A DNA stretch of 12,298 nucleotides from Nitrososphaerota archaeon (GCA_027297425.1 JAPUIC010000036.1:1-12298), one strand, 5' to 3'; positions 1 to 7,399 are shown, counted from the stretch's first letter. Numbers and translations are program-made. The notes: a model not told the origin generated them from the letters alone.

Positions 1-939
1 ATTTGGCTAGAAGGAAGTCCGCATGTAGAGGAAACTCTGTATTGGCTGAGCCTTCTAGTTGATACTGAACTCCCGATCACTGGAAATGCTTCTCAACGGG
101 CTCACGGCAGACTTGCAAATGATGGTGATAGGAACATAGTCGACTCTGTTGACTACATATTATCCGGCGAGGGAACTGGGTTAGGTGCTGTAGGCATTCA
201 GGATCAACAGATCTTTGCAGCAAGGGAGTTTAAGAAGGCTGATGATAGACCTGGGAACTATAAAGCTACAGGAGGACACGGCGGAATCTTGGGTACGATC
301 AAGGCTGATGTGACTATCTGGTACACCCCTCATTACAAACACACCTCAAATTCAGAGGTTAATCTTAGCCAGCTTAATGAAAATGTAGAGTTCATCACTA
401 ACGCCGCTGATTCTGAAATGGCTTCCGTCCGTGTCAAGGACGAAGACGGTCTCTTATTAGGTTCATGCATTCCAAGGGTCCATATCGTCAAATCAGCTCA
501 TTATATGCAAGAAGACCAAGATGAGATTCCCGAGCAAGAGGCGGATATAATGGCCTGGATTCAAAAGGCTCAAGAGGATCAGAGTCTGCCAGATGAAGAC
601 CGGCCTAAACTACACGGTTTGGTACTTGAAGGCAGTTCTCCATATGCCACGGGTTCTCGTTCGCAGGGAAAAGCCCTTAACCTAGCGGCTCTCAATGGGA
701 TGCCAGTCGTTCGGGTAGGTAGAAGCGACCCTGGTGGTAAAGTTCCGACAAATCCATCTGATCTTACGATTGAGGGTAGCAACCTCGATAGCAACAAGGC
801 AAGACTGCTCCTAATAGCCTCAATGCTCAAACTCGGCAGGCTACCTAAGGCTAGCGATCCCAAGAATCCAACACGCGCAGAACGAGATAGGATTATCGAA
901 AAAATTGTAGACTTTCAGAAAATCTTCGAAACACATTAG
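1..939 (+). CDS. Asparaginase-family amidohydrolase, 5' end cut off by window edge
   Basis: The frame is open from base 1 to the TAG at 937-939, giving 312 residues of a C-terminal part; the true start lies outside. A TTG at 289 is only an internal codon, because the reading frame upstream of it is clearly homologous. Visible family landmarks are WLEGSPHVEETLYWL (codons 2-16), matching the GTDTMEE region of L-asparaginases, then a PITGNA strand, AREFKKADD (the catalytic-lysine region), GGHGGILGTI, and near the end GSSPYATGS, VGRSDPGGKVP and a KARLLLIASMLKLG helix. L-asparaginases hydrolyse asparagine to aspartate and ammonia. The Thr-Asp of the usual GTDT motif appears here as Ser-Pro, so the substrate may not be asparagine. 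It resembles a variant asparaginase-like family I recall from bacteria. The fold call is fairly firm; the substrate is open. Confidence 0.8.
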   Translation: MWLEGSPHVEETLYWLSLLVDTELPITGNASQRAHGRLANDGDRNIVDSVDYILSGEGTGLGAVGIQDQQIFAAREFKKADDRPGNYKATGGHGGILGTIKADVTIWYTPHYKHTSNSEVNLSQLNENVEFITNAADSEMASVRVKDEDGLLLGSCIPRVHIVKSAHYMQEDQDEIPEQEADIMAWIQKAQEDQSLPDEDRPKLHGLVLEGSSPYATGSRSQGKALNLAALNGMPVVRVGRSDPGGKVPTNPSDLTIEGSNLDSNKARLLLIASMLKLGRLPKASDPKNPTRAERDRIIEKIVDFQKIFETH

Positions 940-1003
940 ATTAGCTTACAATATCTAGGAACTATTCGCTCCCGTAGCACTAAAATTGTTCAAAAGCCTA
1001 TGA

Positions 1004-1014
1004 TTATTTAAAAG
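1004..1014 (+). promoter_or_regulatory. Possible TATA box before the small gene at 1129
   Basis: TTATTTAAAAG is the best TATA-like stretch in the 189-base spacer 940-1128. Transcription would start near 1035-1045, leaving a leader of about 60-95 bases, unlike the short leaders elsewhere in the window. The rest of the spacer is AT-rich, and I see no tRNA, hairpin array or other gene in it. Confidence 0.3.
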
Positions 1015-1128
1015 CCAACCTAGAGATTAGAAAAGTAAGAAGGATACTAATAATTCTTCAATGAAAGGTCAACTAATTTTCAACAGGGATCTTTAGATAC
1101 TCATGACAATAATACCAGACGAATTCAA

Positions 1129-1476
1129 ATGGGACCGACCCTTCGAAATGAGAACGTGGCTGAGTCTGCGATAATCTACGCGAAAAGCATGGAAGGACTG
1201 GATCAGCTAGTAAAGAATGCATGCCCTTCAGACATTGATAATGCGGAAGATTTTGCACTTGACCGTCAGACTGGTGACGAGATCAGGAGGATCGATAAAG
1301 AGATACTGGTTTCCAAGTCAGATACCCATAAGCAAAACATGCTTCTAGTTTACAAATACTACCTGAAGGGTTACCTGACAGAAGACCAATTGAATAGTGC
1401 ATTCCTGGACAAAACTCCTGCAGACCTCTTTACGAATAATACAAGAATGTATCCACTCAAGGAAGATCTAAGATAG
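1129..1476 (+). CDS. Hypothetical small soluble protein, possibly 5'-frameshifted
   Basis: Not recognised. From ATG 1129 it gives 115 residues, mostly charged and helical, with no membrane segment, signal peptide or cysteine pair (a single Cys, in NACPSDIDN). The C-terminal half (SDTHKQNMLLVYKYYLKGYL, then TEDQLNSAFLD) looks like a helical bundle. There is no Shine-Dalgarno sequence at 1129. In another frame, an ATG at 1103 opens MTIIPDEFKWDRPFEMRTWL and then stops at 1172-1174. That stretch looks protein-like, and a one-base shift near 1160 would join it to the ESAIIYAKSMEG segment of this ORF, giving a protein of about 125 residues. The gene may therefore start at 1103 and be broken, or carry a sequencing error. 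It converges with rpl15e, 60 bases away. That it is coding is likely; its function is unknown. Confidence 0.55.
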   Translation: MGPTLRNENVAESAIIYAKSMEGLDQLVKNACPSDIDNAEDFALDRQTGDEIRRIDKEILVSKSDTHKQNMLLVYKYYLKGYLTEDQLNSAFLDKTPADLFTNNTRMYPLKEDLR

Positions 1477-1536
1477 ACCGAGTAAGTATCGACTTCTAGG
1501 TTGCTCTCTTACTTTCGGGGGCAAAGGCTACTTTGT

Positions 1537-1995
1537 CTAGCTAGCATCCTTGGCAGACAGCCATGAGAGATCGGAATCCACCTTGATCGACGGATGGTCT
1601 GGATCCACGAGGATAATTTCAAACCACTGATTTTTTCCGTCTCGGTAAACAACATAGCTGCCCATGACCTTAAGATTGGGGAACTTCTTCAGAACCCTTC
1701 GCTCAGCGACCTGCTTCATACTTATTGCAGCCTTTATCCTCACAGTTCCAAGGTGTTTAGGCCTTCGCCCAGATTTAGGTCTCGATTTCCTCATCCCACC
1801 CCGACCTACTCGGACCCTTAACATTACGAATCCTTGCTTGGATTTGAAGCCCAACTTCCTTGCTCTGTCCAAGCGACTAGGCCTTTCAATTCTAAGTATG
1901 GCCTGTTCTCTTCTCCATATTACCGCACGATCTTTAATTATCGAGGATCGTGTTTGGAGATGACCTTCCCACGTTTTAGAAATATATCTATACAA
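1537..1995 (-). CDS. rpl15e: Large-subunit ribosomal protein L15e (eL15)
   Basis: A 152-residue protein of the archaeal/eukaryotic large ribosomal subunit that binds 23S rRNA. Family signatures are N-terminal YRYISKTWE (2-10), the basic block DRARKLGFKSKQGFVMLRVR (43-62), then GGMRKSRPKSGRRPK (66-80), and the C-terminal GSYVVYRDG...WFEIILVDPDHPSI (112-137). It lacks the longer tail of eukaryotic and many euryarchaeal L15e (about 190-200 residues); as I recall, short forms occur in Thaumarchaeota-type archaea. The start is TTG at 1993-1995: an in-frame TAG lies immediately upstream (1996-1998) and the N-terminus matches the family, so the TTG is effectively forced. It lies 16 bases downstream of the serA-like gene on the same strand, so the two are probably cotranscribed. 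Confidence 0.93.
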   Translation of the reverse strand: MYRYISKTWEGHLQTRSSIIKDRAVIWRREQAILRIERPSRLDRARKLGFKSKQGFVMLRVRVGRGGMRKSRPKSGRRPKHLGTVRIKAAISMKQVAERRVLKKFPNLKVMGSYVVYRDGKNQWFEIILVDPDHPSIKVDSDLSWLSAKDAS

Positions 1996-2011
1996 CTATA
2001 ACATCTCTTTT

Positions 2012-2947
2012 TTAAGACCTACTAGATAGAGTTTCGTATATCTTTTCTACGAGCATTAATGCAGCAGTCTCATGGACCTCTCTCGTTTGACTTCCTATAT
2101 GTGGCGTACATATTACTGATGGAAGATCAATCAGCTCCCGAGTTGCCGGTGGCTCGACTTCAAATACATCGAGTGCTGCCCCGAAGATACTCTTAGACTG
2201 GAGAGCTTCCAGTAATGCCTTTTCGTCCACAATCTCGCCACGAGATGTATTGATCAAGCATGCGGATTTTTTCATCTTAGAAAAGGACTGCTCGGATATT
2301 AAATGCCTGGTTTCAGGACTAAGCGGAAGATGAAGTGTAACAAAGTCAGAATTCATTAATAAAGTCTCTAATTCAACCATCTCCACTCCCCTCTGCCCTC
2401 CTAACTGCTTCTTTTCTTGGCTTAAGTATGGATCATAAGCATGAATTCGCATCCCGAATGCAAGGCAGAGTTCTGAAACCCTCGTGCCTATCCGACCTAG
2501 CCCGATTACACCGACAGTCTTTCCCTTGAGCTGGCTACCCATAAGTTCCCATTTCAACCATTCGCCACTCTTCATGGAGGCAGTAGCGACCGTAATGTTC
2601 CGAGCAAAGCTCAACATTAGCCCTAACGCGAGTTCGGCGACGGCTTCAACTGATGCCTCCGGTGTATTGATTACCTTTATTCCAGCACTGTTGGCTGCTT
2701 TAACATCGATATTATCCAGTCCCGTACCTGCTCTCCCAATAACCTTCAACATAGTCCCAGCCGCGATAACGTCCTCCGTGACCTTAGTCCTGCTTCTCAC
2801 TATAATAACTTCATACTCCGGGATTTTATTGATCAATTCCTCAGGACTAATATTAGGCTCATTAGAAACATCCAAACCCCCCTTCTTCAACCTCTCTAGG
2901 CCATTATCTGAGATAGGATCACAAACTAAAACTCTGAAGGCATCCAT
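2012..2947 (-). CDS. serA: D-3-phosphoglycerate dehydrogenase-like, no ACT domain
   Basis: A cytosolic NAD-dependent D-2-hydroxyacid dehydrogenase of 311 residues. SerA oxidises 3-phosphoglycerate to 3-phosphohydroxypyruvate, the first step of serine synthesis. The Rossmann motif GLGRIG is at 149-154 with an NAD-ribose Asp at 172 (AYDPY). The likely catalytic triad is Arg236 (NTSRGEIVDE), Glu265 (FEVEPP) and His283 (TPHIGSQTRE). GRAGTGLDNID (71-81) is typical of the phosphoglycerate dehydrogenase branch. The protein ends right after the catalytic core, so it has no ACT or intervening domain and probably no serine feedback control. Start ATG 2945-2947. Rpl15e follows on the same strand. Glyoxylate or hydroxypyruvate reductase is the main alternative activity. 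Confidence 0.87.
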   Translation of the reverse strand: MDAFRVLVCDPISDNGLERLKKGGLDVSNEPNISPEELINKIPEYEVIIVRSRTKVTEDVIAAGTMLKVIGRAGTGLDNIDVKAANSAGIKVINTPEASVEAVAELALGLMLSFARNITVATASMKSGEWLKWELMGSQLKGKTVGVIGLGRIGTRVSELCLAFGMRIHAYDPYLSQEKKQLGGQRGVEMVELETLLMNSDFVTLHLPLSPETRHLISEQSFSKMKKSACLINTSRGEIVDEKALLEALQSKSIFGAALDVFEVEPPATRELIDLPSVICTPHIGSQTREVHETAALMLVEKIYETLSSRS

Positions 2948-3040
2948 TCCAAAACATCAACAACTCTATCTTCGTTTGTGGCTTGAGCCCTCTGAATCTA
3001 CTATTTGAATTTTGGGTTATCTCACTTCGATCTCGCTATG

Positions 3041-3047
3041 TATAAGA
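3041..3047 (+). promoter_or_regulatory. TATA box for the YchF gene
   Basis: TATAAGA, 37 bases before ATG 3078, places the transcription start near 3066-3072, so the mRNA leader would be very short. It lies in the 130-base divergent spacer shared with the serA-like gene; no clear TATA box was seen for the minus strand. Confidence 0.45.
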
Positions 3048-3077
3048 GAGATGAGATAAAATCTATTGAGGCAGTTG

Positions 3078-4274
3078 ATGCTTGGGGTATTGGGGAAGCC
3101 AAATGTTGGCAAGACAACTTTCTTTAATGCAGCTACTCTCTTGTCGGCACAAGTCGGCAACTATCCTTTCACAACTGTAACTCCAAACATGGGTATCGCG
3201 AACGTACGAGTGCCTTGTGTTTGTAAAGAGATGGGTGTTACAGATAACCCTTCAAATTCATCGTGTATCGATGGTAATCGGCTGATACCTATCAGACTTG
3301 TAGACGTTGCAGGTTTGGTTTCTGGTGCTTCCAAAGGGAGAGGTCTGGGAAACAAGTTCTTGGATGAGATAAGACAAGCAGACGCTCTGATCCACATAGT
3401 TGACGCATCTGGGTCAAGTGATGAAGAGGGACAGAGCTGCCCTCCCGGTTCACATGATCCTGTAAGCGACCTAGAATTTGTGGAGCAAGAATTTGATGCA
3501 TGGATATATGGGATCTTGCAGAAGGACTGGCCCTACATAGCGCGCTCTGCGGAGAGTGGAACCCGGAAATTAACGGCAGCTTTAGCTGAAAAGTTGAGCG
3601 GACTGAAGATTGGGGAGCATGAGATTAATGCTTCTATCTCTGAGCTCGATCTTTCAAAAGACCAGCCGAATAGATGGTCGAAGGACGATCTATTCAAATT
3701 CTGCCGACAATTAAGAGAGATCTCAAAACCATCACTAGTAGTTGCGAATAAGATCGATATAGGAAGTTCTCGTGATAATCTTAAAATGCTAAGGGAGACT
3801 GGTAGAGAAGTCGTCCCCTGTGCCGCAGAAGCAGAGGTCATGCTCCGGAGGGCCTCGGAGAAGGGATTGATAAAATATCTCCCTGGTGATGGGCACTTTG
3901 AGATGAGTTCTAACATGACTGGGGAACAGGAAAAGGCTCTCTCTCTTGTTAGAGACAAGATATTGAAAGAGTTTGGTTCAACAGGTGTTCAAGAGGCAAT
4001 TAATTCCGCATACTTCAAACTGTTAAAGAATATTGTAGTTTATCCTGTAGAAGATGAGAAGAATCTGACTGATAAGAAGGGTAGAGTTTTACCTGATGCC
4101 TATTTAGTGCCTTTAGGTTCCACGGTCAAACAATTAGCCTACCGCGTTCATACAGATCTAGGCGAATCTATCTTGTACGCGATAGATGCAAAGAAAGGTA
4201 CCAGGTTGGGTGTAGATGCAGTTCTCAACGACGGCGATGTCGTGAAGATCGTCTCGACAGCAAAGAGAACTTGA
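3078..4274 (+). CDS. ychF: YchF/Obg-family GTPase with TGS domain (archaeal type)
   Basis: A translation-associated P-loop nucleotidase of the Obg/YchF group (398 residues), cytosolic and probably ribosome-binding. The P-loop GKPNVGKT is at 6-13, G3 is DVAG (76-79) followed by the long GASKGRGLGNKFLDEIRQAD switch region, and ANKID serves as the G4 base-recognition motif. The C-terminal 85 residues form a TGS domain (YPVEDEKN...LPDAYLVPLGSTVKQLAYRVH). The insert with Cys-Val-Cys and a third Cys (about 47-63) before G3 resembles other archaeal members. Start choice: ATG 3078 has GAGG at 3068-3071; TTG at 3066 or 3075 would add four or one residues and cannot be excluded. Bacterial YchF prefers ATP; the NKID motif here favours GTP. 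The stop abuts the stop of rps3ae with no spacer. Confidence 0.9.
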   Translation: MLGVLGKPNVGKTTFFNAATLLSAQVGNYPFTTVTPNMGIANVRVPCVCKEMGVTDNPSNSSCIDGNRLIPIRLVDVAGLVSGASKGRGLGNKFLDEIRQADALIHIVDASGSSDEEGQSCPPGSHDPVSDLEFVEQEFDAWIYGILQKDWPYIARSAESGTRKLTAALAEKLSGLKIGEHEINASISELDLSKDQPNRWSKDDLFKFCRQLREISKPSLVVANKIDIGSSRDNLKMLRETGREVVPCAAEAEVMLRRASEKGLIKYLPGDGHFEMSSNMTGEQEKALSLVRDKILKEFGSTGVQEAINSAYFKLLKNIVVYPVEDEKNLTDKKGRVLPDAYLVPLGSTVKQLAYRVHTDLGESILYAIDAKKGTRLGVDAVLNDGDVVKIVSTAKRT

Positions 4275-4922
4275 TCATTCAGCAGGTTTTGCCTGCATCG
4301 GCATATCTCCTCCTGCAGACTCTTCCAAGTTTTCAGGTTTAGCTAATATCTTCATCTTGCGAATACCTATATGTCGAATCTGCACGATTTTCTTAGCCTC
4401 GTTGTAAATATCGGATGCGACCTTTCCCAATACCGCTTCTTGGGCTAGCTGATAATATGTAAGATTCTTGGCCTTTTGGATTAATATCTCAATTGCGATC
4501 TCTTTGATCCTGCGCTTCTTTGAGACGTTGAGTCTATTGCTCGATAAAGCAATTAAGTAGACTCTGATCTTAACTTTGTCCTTTGTTTCAAAATCCTCTA
4601 CCATGTCAACCATGGATGATCCTCGACGAATCAGGCTCCGAAGATATTCCCTTGAGTACTCATAACCCTTTAAGATAGTTTGGACTTTATCTCCAACGAT
4701 CTTTGATATCTCGAAATATAATTTTATTGAATATTGCTGAGGATCCTGCTTGACTAGGTCGTACAGTGTAGTCTCTATGACTCGTCCCACTGCACCTTCG
4801 TCGTCAGAAATCGGTATTTGGGCGAGAAGAGTTGAACCAAACGCAGATGGCGCCTCTACCATCTTCCATTTCTTCTCTCGCCACTTATCTCTGACCCTAC
4901 CGCCACGCTTAGCCCTTGGCAT
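4275..4922 (-). CDS. rps3ae: Small-subunit ribosomal protein S3Ae (eS1)
   Basis: A 215-residue protein of the archaeal/eukaryotic 30S subunit located near the mRNA exit. Signatures: RDKWREKKWKMVEAPSAFG (11-29), GRVIETTLYDL (46-56), GYEYSREYLRSLIRRGSS (86-103) and IRHIGIRKMKIL (182-193), in the usual order and at the usual length. The C-terminal tail (GGDMPMQAKPAE) is low-complexity and probably flexible. The start ATG at 4920-4922 has a TATA-like element about 30 bases upstream, so the mRNA is probably nearly leaderless. It is transcribed convergently with the YchF gene and divergently from serS. Confidence 0.95.
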   Translation of the reverse strand: MPRAKRGGRVRDKWREKKWKMVEAPSAFGSTLLAQIPISDDEGAVGRVIETTLYDLVKQDPQQYSIKLYFEISKIVGDKVQTILKGYEYSREYLRSLIRRGSSMVDMVEDFETKDKVKIRVYLIALSSNRLNVSKKRRIKEIAIEILIQKAKNLTYYQLAQEAVLGKVASDIYNEAKKIVQIRHIGIRKMKILAKPENLEESAGGDMPMQAKPAE

Positions 4923-4949
4923 ATCTTTTCGAAAACTTAGAGCCCATGG

Positions 4950-4955
4950 TTATAA
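4950..4955 (-). promoter_or_regulatory. TATA box for rps3ae
   Basis: On the minus strand ACTTATAACC reads 28-33 bases before the rps3ae ATG, the expected archaeal TATA position for a leaderless or nearly leaderless mRNA. The core TTATAA is self-complementary, but its distance to serS (about 60 bases) fits rps3ae better. Confidence 0.5.
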
Positions 4956-4977
4956 GTTGAGCTACAAATTGATGAAG

Positions 4978-4986
4978 ATTAATATT
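4978..4986 (+). promoter_or_regulatory. TATA box for serS
   Basis: ATTAATATT lies 27-35 bases before the serS ATG at 5013. No Shine-Dalgarno sequence precedes that ATG, so a leaderless transcript is likely. Confidence 0.4.
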
Positions 4987-5012
4987 CTCGCTCTAGTTAC
5001 TTTACTTCGCTA

Positions 5013-6281
5013 ATGTTAGATATCAGGATAGTCAGAGAAGATCCTGAAATCATCAGAAAAATGTTAGAAAAGAGGAATTCCTCATTTCCTCTAGAAGATC
5101 TGATTCAGAAGGATAAGGAGCTAAGAGCTCTCATGACTCGAACCCAAGAACTAAAGCACGATCGGAATAAAGCTTCTGAGGATATCGCTAAGAAGAAGAA
5201 ATCTGGGGTCGAGAGCAGTAAGGAGATCCAAGAAATGCGTAGCCTTGGTAGAGAGATAGAGTCTTCGAACAATCAGATGGATAATTTACAGAAAAGTGTA
5301 CGTGGCTTGCTTATGGAATTACCGAATCTGCCACATTCTACAGTTCCTGATGGCAAGGACGAATCCCAGAATCTAACCATTCGGTCGGTTGGCAAGCAGA
5401 GCGTCCCGGCTTTTAGAGCCAAAGACCATATAGAATTGGGCTCCGATCTAGGACTGATCGATATAGATCGAGCTTCGAAGGTTTCGGGGTCAAGATTCTA
5501 CTACTTGAAAGGAGATCTGGTATTACTGAATCAAGCATTGATAATGTATGCCTTGGAATTTTTGAAAGAGCGAAACTTCGAGTTGATACAACCGCCATAT
5601 CTCCTCCACAGGAAAATTGTGGAAGGCTGTGTTACACTTTCGGACTTTGAAGATTCGATATACCAAATCGAAGGGCAGGATCTCTACTTACTTCCTACAT
5701 CTGAACATGCGATAGCCGGGTTCCATTACGATGAGATCTTGGAGGGTCAGAATCTCCCCCTGGCATATTCAGGGGTATCTCCATGTTTTAGGAAGGAAGC
5801 TGGAACATCTGGTAGAGATACCAAGGGTATATTCAGGGTCCATCAGTTTGAGAAGGTTGAGCAGTTCATATTTTCTAAGCCAGAAAATTCTTGGAAGCAA
5901 CATGAATTTTTATTGAAGAATGCGGAGGACTTCTTTCAAAGTCTCGGATTGGCATACCGAATAGTAAATGTCTGTATCGGCGATTTAGGCGCAGTCGCTG
6001 CTAAAAAGTACGATCTCGAGATTTGGCTTGCAGGACAAAAGAAGTACAGGGAAGCCGTCTCTTGCTCTAACTGCACAGACTATCAGGCTAGACGTCTGAA
6101 TATCAGGTTTAGAGATAAACAAAATGACGAAAGCAGTTTTGTACACACCATAAATTCAACCTTGGTAGCTACTGAGAGAGCTCTGATAGGAATAATGGAA
6201 AACTATCAGACCAAGGAAGGCAGTATATCGATACCGGAGGTACTACGACCATATATGTCTGGGTCGGAAGAGATTAACTGA
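5013..6281 (+). CDS. serS: Seryl-tRNA synthetase
   Basis: A 422-residue class II aminoacyl-tRNA synthetase that charges tRNA-Ser (and tRNA-Sec where present) with serine. The N-terminal 30-105 region is a long charged coiled coil, the tRNA-binding arm of the common bacterial-type SerRS rather than the rare methanogen type. The catalytic core shows the serine-binding TSE loop (229-231, LLPTSEHA), motif 2 with FRKEAGTSGRDTKGIFRVHQ (259-278), the conserved CSNCTDYQARR segment, and motif 3 with the ATP-binding Arg389 (STLVATERALIG). Length and domain order are normal. The start is ATG 5013, where MLDIRIVREDPE matches the family N-terminus. It has its own promoter-like box and no ribosome-binding site. 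The stop lies 11 bases from the stop of the convergent metallo-hydrolase gene. Confidence 0.96.
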   Translation: MLDIRIVREDPEIIRKMLEKRNSSFPLEDLIQKDKELRALMTRTQELKHDRNKASEDIAKKKKSGVESSKEIQEMRSLGREIESSNNQMDNLQKSVRGLLMELPNLPHSTVPDGKDESQNLTIRSVGKQSVPAFRAKDHIELGSDLGLIDIDRASKVSGSRFYYLKGDLVLLNQALIMYALEFLKERNFELIQPPYLLHRKIVEGCVTLSDFEDSIYQIEGQDLYLLPTSEHAIAGFHYDEILEGQNLPLAYSGVSPCFRKEAGTSGRDTKGIFRVHQFEKVEQFIFSKPENSWKQHEFLLKNAEDFFQSLGLAYRIVNVCIGDLGAVAAKKYDLEIWLAGQKKYREAVSCSNCTDYQARRLNIRFRDKQNDESSFVHTINSTLVATERALIGIMENYQTKEGSISIPEVLRPYMSGSEEIN

Positions 6282-6292
6282 AAATTAACTTC

Positions 6293-6907
6293 TCATGGCT
6301 CTGCCATGAATCTGATGAACTCTTCTTTTGAACGAGGTTGAAGAGTATAGTTTGTTCTCTTCTCCGAACCGATAGTTGAGGAAGCTCTTTCTCCGTAGTC
6401 ATGTCCGGGATATACCTCAATATCATCGTGCAAGACCGCGATCTTATGGAAAAGGCTATCGTACATCTCTTCTGAACTTCCGCCGGACAGGTCTGTTCTT
6501 CCACACTCCCCTATGAATAGGGTATCTCCCGTCAGCAGTTTCTTATCTGCAAGTAAGCAGATTCCATCAGGACTATGACCGGGCGTGTGAATCACCTTGA
6601 TCTTAGTAGCCCCTAGTTCTATTATATCGCCGTCTACAACTTGACGACTACCTTCTACCTTAGAATTCTTGTGCGTAATCAGTTCAGCTCCGGTTAGCCT
6701 TATTGCCTCGTCATTCCCTAAAATGTGATCCCAGTGAGAGTGAGTATTTACTACATACTTTATCGCTATACCTGATTTTTTTGAGCGTTCTAGATATTCT
6801 TCCACTGGTATACCTGGATCTATCAACGCACCTGTCTTTGTCTCCTCGTCTGCTAGAATATAGGAAAAGTTCTTTTCAGGCTCACGGGGGATCTGGATGA
6901 GTATCAA
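6293..6907 (-). CDS. Metallo-beta-lactamase-fold hydrolase, ETHE1/glyoxalase II-like
   Basis: A soluble 204-residue enzyme with a full set of metal ligands: THSHWDH (His56, His58, Asp60, His61), His111 in HTPGHSPDG, Asp128 in TGDTLF and His169 in YPGHDYG. GECGRTD (133-139) after the metal-bridging Asp is typical of the ETHE1/persulfide dioxygenase and hydroxyacylglutathione hydrolase-like branch (COG0491). Candidate roles are oxidation of low-molecular-weight persulfides or hydrolysis of thioesters of the glyoxalase type; the sequence alone does not settle this. There is no rhodanese domain. The start is TTG at 6905-6907: no ATG is available and an in-frame TAA lies three codons upstream. It is divergent from the complex I operon across a 111-base spacer, with its own TATA-like box. 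Confidence 0.85.
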   Translation of the reverse strand: MILIQIPREPEKNFSYILADEETKTGALIDPGIPVEEYLERSKKSGIAIKYVVNTHSHWDHILGNDEAIRLTGAELITHKNSKVEGSRQVVDGDIIELGATKIKVIHTPGHSPDGICLLADKKLLTGDTLFIGECGRTDLSGGSSEEMYDSLFHKIAVLHDDIEVYPGHDYGERASSTIGSEKRTNYTLQPRSKEEFIRFMAEP

Positions 6908-6931
6908 ATGCGATTATGAACCCTTAGGTAG

Positions 6932-6940
6932 CATATAACA
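6932..6940 (-). promoter_or_regulatory. TATA box for the metallo-hydrolase gene
   Basis: Minus-strand TGTTATATG lies about 25-33 bases before the forced TTG start at 6907, which is consistent with a nearly leaderless mRNA. Confidence 0.4.
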
Positions 6941-6983
6941 TGCTCGATGTTCGCAGCAGTTCAAAAATGATGCTCCACTCAAG

Positions 6984-6992
6984 ATTTAAATA
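6984..6992 (+). promoter_or_regulatory. TATA box of the complex I (nuo) operon
   Basis: ATTTAAATA is the strongest TATA-like element in the 111-base spacer 6908-7018. It lies 27-35 bases upstream of the nuoA TTG at 7019, so transcription should begin at or just before that codon. This supports both the operon promoter and the TTG start. Confidence 0.55.
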
Positions 6993-7018
6993 TTGTAGCT
7001 AGACGTTTTTCTCCCAAT

Positions 7019-7378
7019 TTGGTTAGCGAATTTATCCTCGTCCTAGCTGTCGGCGGCTTTGGAATGGCCGCTGCCATACCGATGTTGATGGCCCACAAGG
7101 TTCTTGCCCCAAATAGGCCCGGATTTGTGAAGAACTCAGCTTATGAATGTGGCCAGACCCCTACGGGCGAGGGAAAGATGAGTTTCATGATGCAATATTA
7201 CTCCTTCCTGATCATGTTTGTCGTCATAGACGTGATGGCGCTTTTTCTCTTTGCATGGGGTGTTGCTTATGTAGAGCTTGGCTTGACCAGCGTACTGCCT
7301 GTCATAGCCTTTCTTGCCATAATGATGCCCGCGGTTGGATATGCACTGTATATGTCTGATAAGAAGAACGTGTGGTAA
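7019..7378 (+). CDS. nuoA: Complex I subunit NuoA
   Basis: A 119-residue membrane subunit of the quinone-reducing proton pump that shapes the quinone cavity together with NuoH, J and K. Three membrane segments are visible at about 4-24, 60-80 and 88-110. The family loop YECGQTPTGEGKMSF (42-56) and the acidic Asp71 in VVIDVMALFLFAW are conserved NuoA marks. The start is TTG 7019: there is no in-frame ATG nearby upstream, and the TATA box fits. It is the first gene of the operon. NuoB would normally follow, but NuoC comes next after a 31-base gap. Confidence 0.93.
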   Translation: MVSEFILVLAVGGFGMAAAIPMLMAHKVLAPNRPGFVKNSAYECGQTPTGEGKMSFMMQYYSFLIMFVVIDVMALFLFAWGVAYVELGLTSVLPVIAFLAIMMPAVGYALYMSDKKNVW

Positions 7379-7399
7379 CTAACAGTAAGAAGAGAATCT

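Noticed and set aside
289..939. Complete 216-residue gene starting with TTG at 289
   Set aside because: The frame is open to base 1 and the upstream part has clear asparaginase-family sequence, so this is an internal codon.
940..1128. tRNA or small RNA gene in the 189-base spacer
   Set aside because: No cloverleaf, T-loop GTTCRA box or stable hairpin was found by eye; only an AT-rich TATA-like box.
1061..1174. TAG read-through joining the short frame from ATG 1061 (stop at 1094) to the ATG 1103 stretch, as with pyrrolysine
   Set aside because: The upstream piece is only 11 residues with no family support, and nothing else suggests amber decoding.
1594..1963. Plus-strand open frames opposite rpl15e
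   Set aside because: They are mirror frames of a well-supported ribosomal protein and have no recognisable motifs.
2484..3008. 174-residue plus-strand open frame opposite serA
   Set aside because: Low-complexity hydrophobic and Ser/Pro composition arising from the antisense of serA, which has intact catalytic motifs.
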